6,568 nt of DNA from assembly GCA_021161495.1 (NCBI GenBank), contig JAGHAO010000029.1, positions 1-6,568 of the forward strand, written 5' to 3'. The notes beneath the pieces were generated by a model. It was not told the origin of the DNA and searched no databases. It saw nothing but the letters and a program-made list of their open reading frames with translations. Numbering within the stretch: the stretch's first letter is position 1; each line of letters starts with the position of its first letter. The DNA is from Caldisericaceae bacterium (GTDB taxonomy: Bacteria > Caldisericota > Caldisericia > Caldisericales > Caldisericaceae). This document shows, piece after piece, positions 4,344 to 6,568 of the stretch. Made by a program: the position numbers and the translations under genes.

Positions 4344-6215
4344 ATGGATACAAAAACTTTTGACGTAATAGTCGTAGGTGCAGGGCACGCAGGTGTGGAA
4401 GCATCGCTTGCCTCGGCCCGGATGGGCGCTGAAACACTTTTGATTACGATCGATAACGACGCAATCGGCTGGATGCCGTGCAATCCTTCAATAGGAGGGC
4501 CCGGCAAGGCACAGGTTGTGCGCGAAGTAGACGCACTGGGCGGGGCAATGGCTCTGAATACGGATGCAACCCTTACGCAAATAAAGATGCTCAACACATC
4601 GAAGGGCCCAGCGGTATGGAGTTTACGCGCTCAATGCGACAAATGGCTTTACTCTTTGGGAATGAAAGAAAGAGTGGAAAATCAAAAGCACCTTCACCTC
4701 AGGCAAGGAATCGTCGAAAAAATTCTTGTAAAAGGACAGAAAACAATCGGCGTAAAAGTTGCGGACGGAACGGAATTTTATGCGGGTGCCGTCGTAATTA
4801 CCGCAGGCACGTATATGAAAGGAAGAATTTATATATCCAAGTGGTCGCAACCTGCGGGAAGATGGGCCGAGCCGCCTGCGAACGGACTCTCGGAAAGTTT
4901 GAAAGAGTTAGGCTTCAAAATCGGACGGTTTAATACCGGAACAACCCCGAGAGTTGACAAAAGAACAATTGATTTTTCGAAATTTGAAATAGAAGAGGGA
5001 GATAAAAAACCTCTGCACTTTTCTTTTTGGAACGAGCCCAAAATCTATGAGAACCAGATTCCTTCGTATTTGGGCTGGACAAACGAAAAAACAATCGAAA
5101 CAACAAGAAAATATCTGAATTTCTCACCATCCGTAATGGGTATTATGGTGAAAACCGGGCCGCGAACGTGCCCGTCCATAGAAGAAAAGGTGCGCTGGTT
5201 CCCCGACAAGACGCGCCATCAATTCTTCCTCGAGCAGGAAGGTTTCCGCACAAACGAAATATATATGCAAGGAATGTATATGTCTATGCCGTATGAAAAA
5301 CAGATAGAAGTGCTGAGGACGATACCCGGGCTTGAAAACGTGGAGATAATACGCCCCGCATACGTAATAGACTATGATTATATAATTCCCACGCAGTTAA
5401 AACTAAATTACGAAACCAAAATAATAGAAAACCTGTTTATCGCGGGACAACCCAACGGGACAACAGGATATGACGAAGCGGCAGGGCAAGGATTACTCGC
5501 GGGAATAAATGCAGCACTCAAAGTAAAAGGAAAAGAACCGTTTATCTTAAAGCGAAGCGAGGCGTACTTAGGCGTAATGACAGACGATCTCCTCACAAAA
5601 GAACTTTACGAACCGTACAGAATAACGCCATCGCACTGCGAATACAGATTGCTCCTCAGGGAAGATAACGCCGATTTGAGGCTTACCCGTAAGGGATACG
5701 AAATAGGTGTTGTAGAAGAGTGGAAATATAGAAAAGTTCTCGAAAAAGAAGAAATGATAAACAAAGTAAAGCGCGCTCTCGAAACGATTGCCTTGAAACC
5801 GGACAAAGAAACACTAAAAAGATTAAAATCATTAGGAATAAAAGAAATAAACAAGCCTGTGCTTCTCTTCGACTTGTTGAAAAGACAGGATTTTACAAAA
5901 GAAGATTTAAAAAGATTGGATCCGGAATTCTCCAAATACCCGGACGAAATTCTCGAAGAAGTGGAGATTGAGGCAAAATACTCGGGTTATATAATAAGAG
6001 AACAAAACAGAGTAAAAGAATTCAAAAAGTGGGAATCGTTCAAAATACCGGAAAATTTCGATTACTCGGTTGTTCCGTCTCTTTCAAAAGAAGGGAGAGA
6101 AAGGCTTACTCAAATAAAGCCGGAATCAATCGGACAGGCAATGCGTATTTCCGGCGTGAGACCCGCGGATATCCAAATGCTTCTGCTGTATTTTAAATCA
6201 GCAAAAAGAAAATAA
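4344..6215 (+). CDS. mnmG: tRNA uridine-5-carboxymethylaminomethyl modification enzyme MnmG (GidA)
   Basis: This FAD/NADH-dependent partner of MnmE modifies U34 of tRNA. From the ATG at 4344 it is 623 aa, the usual size. It starts MDTKTFDVIVVGAGHAG with the dinucleotide-binding GAGHAG at 12-17. Further motifs are CNPSIGGPGK (46-55), NTSKGPAV (84-91), TGTTPR (198-203), RTCPSIEEK with the conserved Cys276, GQPNGTTGYDEAAGQG (368-383) and EYRLLLREDNADLRLT (433-448). The C-terminal helical domain that contacts MnmE and tRNA holds KYSGYI (545-550) and GQAMRISGVRPADI (598-611). In-frame ATGs at 4293 and 4323 would add 17 or 7 residues across the promoter and are disfavoured. Several usually invariant positions differ: Pro for Ile in GQ(I)NGT, and TPSHCEYR where most proteins have FTSRAEYR. 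It is intact and most likely functional, but a divergent lineage form. TrmFO is excluded by the length and the C-terminal domain. Confidence 0.96.
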   Translation: MDTKTFDVIVVGAGHAGVEASLASARMGAETLLITIDNDAIGWMPCNPSIGGPGKAQVVREVDALGGAMALNTDATLTQIKMLNTSKGPAVWSLRAQCDKWLYSLGMKERVENQKHLHLRQGIVEKILVKGQKTIGVKVADGTEFYAGAVVITAGTYMKGRIYISKWSQPAGRWAEPPANGLSESLKELGFKIGRFNTGTTPRVDKRTIDFSKFEIEEGDKKPLHFSFWNEPKIYENQIPSYLGWTNEKTIETTRKYLNFSPSVMGIMVKTGPRTCPSIEEKVRWFPDKTRHQFFLEQEGFRTNEIYMQGMYMSMPYEKQIEVLRTIPGLENVEIIRPAYVIDYDYIIPTQLKLNYETKIIENLFIAGQPNGTTGYDEAAGQGLLAGINAALKVKGKEPFILKRSEAYLGVMTDDLLTKELYEPYRITPSHCEYRLLLREDNADLRLTRKGYEIGVVEEWKYRKVLEKEEMINKVKRALETIALKPDKETLKRLKSLGIKEINKPVLLFDLLKRQDFTKEDLKRLDPEFSKYPDEILEEVEIEAKYSGYIIREQNRVKEFKKWESFKIPENFDYSVVPSLSKEGRERLTQIKPESIGQAMRISGVRPADIQMLLLYFKSAKRK

Positions 6216-6422
6216 TCTTTGACGATTCTTGCTTCCAGCCAATCGAAAAAAATTGTTTTTGGAGTAATTTTAAATTTATATTCGTAACCTAAAATCCCCA
6301 CCCCTTATACCCATATAATTTAAAAGATCCGATATTAACCTTTGCTTTTAGTCTTTTTCTCAAAAACGGCTGTAATTATAACTATGATAAACAGGATAAG
6401 AAATTATTCCAATGAAATAATG

Positions 6423-6510
6423 AGACCTTTTCGTTACCCTGAGGTGCCCCCGCCTTTGTCACCCTGAAATGTTCCCTATTTGTCACCCTGAAATGTTTTT
6501 ATTCAGGTCT
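6423..6510. repeat. Degenerate GTCACCCTGAA repeat cluster with terminal inverted hexamer
   Basis: Two copies of the 19-nt word TTTGTCACCCTGAAATGTT occur at 6455-6473 and 6479-6497, exactly 24 nt apart. A third, weaker copy (GTTACCCTGAGG) begins at 6433, 25 nt before the matching base of the next. The cluster is bounded by AGACCT (6423-6428) and its reverse complement AGGTCT (6505-6510). The motif resembles the short intergenic TCACCCTGAA...TTCAGGGTCT palindromes scattered through many bacterial genomes. I infer a relic of such a mobile or REP-like repeat. Confidence 0.65.
6487..6507 (+). terminator. Hairpin in the repeat cluster, possible terminator
   Basis: CCTGAA (6487-6492) pairs perfectly with TTCAGG (6502-6507) across a 9-nt loop and is followed by TCTGTTTTT. 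The 6-bp stem with a T-rich tail could stop plus-strand transcription from mnmG, but the stem is short, it lies about 270 nt past the mnmG stop and the T run is delayed by four bases. It may equally be just the palindrome of the repeat family. Confidence 0.3.
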
Positions 6511-6528
6511 GTTTTTAATTCCTTTATC

Positions 6529-6540
6529 GAAGTGCACTTC
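6529..6540. promoter_or_regulatory. Perfect 12-bp palindrome, possible operator
   Basis: GAAGTGCACTTC is a perfect inverted repeat with no spacer. It lies 12 nt upstream of a GAGAGGTG stretch that looks like a ribosome-binding site for a gene starting beyond the window, a typical position for a repressor site. No family of regulator can be named from it. Confidence 0.35.
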
Positions 6541-6552
6541 CAAGGCAGAAAA

Positions 6553-6559
6553 AGAGAGG
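6553..6559 (+). promoter_or_regulatory. Possible ribosome-binding site for a gene beyond the window
   Basis: AGAGAGG, continuing as TG, is Shine-Dalgarno-like and lies 8-10 nt before the window end. A start codon immediately after the last base would be at normal spacing. No coding sequence of that gene is visible, so this is tentative. Confidence 0.25.
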
Positions 6560-6568
6560 TGCTGAAAC

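Larger units (their letters stand above)
6216..6568. other. 353-nt intergenic region after mnmG
   Basis: No convincing gene was found. The first 200 nt or so are AT-rich, with several T runs but no strong GC hairpin plus T-tract directly after mnmG; the best is a 4-bp stem CAAT/ATTG before TTTTT at 6240-6260. The right half carries a repeat cluster (6423-6510), a palindrome (6529-6540) and a possible ribosome-binding site (6553-6559). The layout suggests that a plus-strand gene begins just beyond the window. Confidence 0.7.

Noticed and set aside
4478..4933. 151-aa frame overlapping mnmG in another frame
   Set aside because: It is an Arg-rich out-of-frame translation of a well-conserved mnmG region.
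6110..6301. 63-aa minus-strand frame crossing the mnmG 3' end
   Set aside because: It begins at a GTG, overlaps mnmG antisense for more than half its length and has no recognisable feature.
6403..6421. ATTATT/AATAAT hairpin
   Set aside because: It is an all-AT 6-bp stem in an AT-rich region, expected by chance and too weak to be a terminator.
6384..6467. 27-codon plus-strand frame running into the repeat cluster
   Set aside because: It has no Shine-Dalgarno, is very short, and the stop is supplied by the repeat itself.
6433..6497. CRISPR-like array
   Set aside because: There are only two exact copies and one decayed copy, the spacers are about 5 nt, and no cas genes are nearby.

Overview
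The window holds the conserved bacterial ribosome, RNase P and membrane-insertase cluster, read on the minus strand as rpmH, rnpA, yidD, yidC, jag (khpB), mnmE. Upstream of it on the same strand is a small DUF4388-like gene. Divergent from that, on the plus strand, is mnmG (gidA). Base composition is moderately AT-rich, about 40% GC by eye. The proteins are rich in Lys and Glu, and arginine is often AGA/AGG. Together with an atypical YidC and a divergent MnmG, this suggests a deep-branching, perhaps thermophilic, anaerobic bacterium of the Thermotogota, Caldisericota or Coprothermobacterota kind. That placement is a weak inference and the sequence does not settle it.

Layout. 1-33 is a short stretch after mnmE that may hold the start of another minus-strand gene. 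34-3676 is a very compact operon: rpmH and rnpA overlap by 1 nt, rnpA and yidD abut, yidD and yidC are 6 or 9 nt apart, yidC and jag are 3 nt apart, and jag and mnmE overlap by 4 nt. A good sigma-70-type promoter with an extended -10 (3720-3747) and a GGAGGT ribosome-binding site precede rpmH. 3756-4286 is the DUF4388-like gene. 4287-4343 is a 57-nt divergent intergenic region in which both genes lack a Shine-Dalgarno sequence and appear to start at or within a few nt of their predicted transcription starts. 4344-6215 is mnmG. 6216-6568 is non-coding as far as I can see. It carries a degenerate GTCACCCTGAA repeat cluster with a hairpin, a perfect 12-bp palindrome and a possible ribosome-binding site at the window edge.

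How the genes fit together. L34 (rpmH) and the RNase P protein (rnpA) serve translation and tRNA maturation. YidD and YidC serve membrane-protein insertion. KhpB/Jag is an RNA-binding protein that usually sits beside yidC. MnmE and MnmG are the two halves of the enzyme that modifies U34 of certain tRNAs; here they lie on opposite strands at the two ends of the block. dnaA is not beside rpmH and no DnaA-box cluster was seen, so the window does not show an origin.

Most notable points: (1) YidC has a lipoprotein-type signal and an Ig/CARDB-like extracytoplasmic domain in place of the usual periplasmic domain; (2) a pair of apparently leaderless divergent genes shares one tiny promoter region; (3) MnmG carries substitutions in several usually invariant motifs; (4) there is a repeat cluster and a palindrome at the right end.
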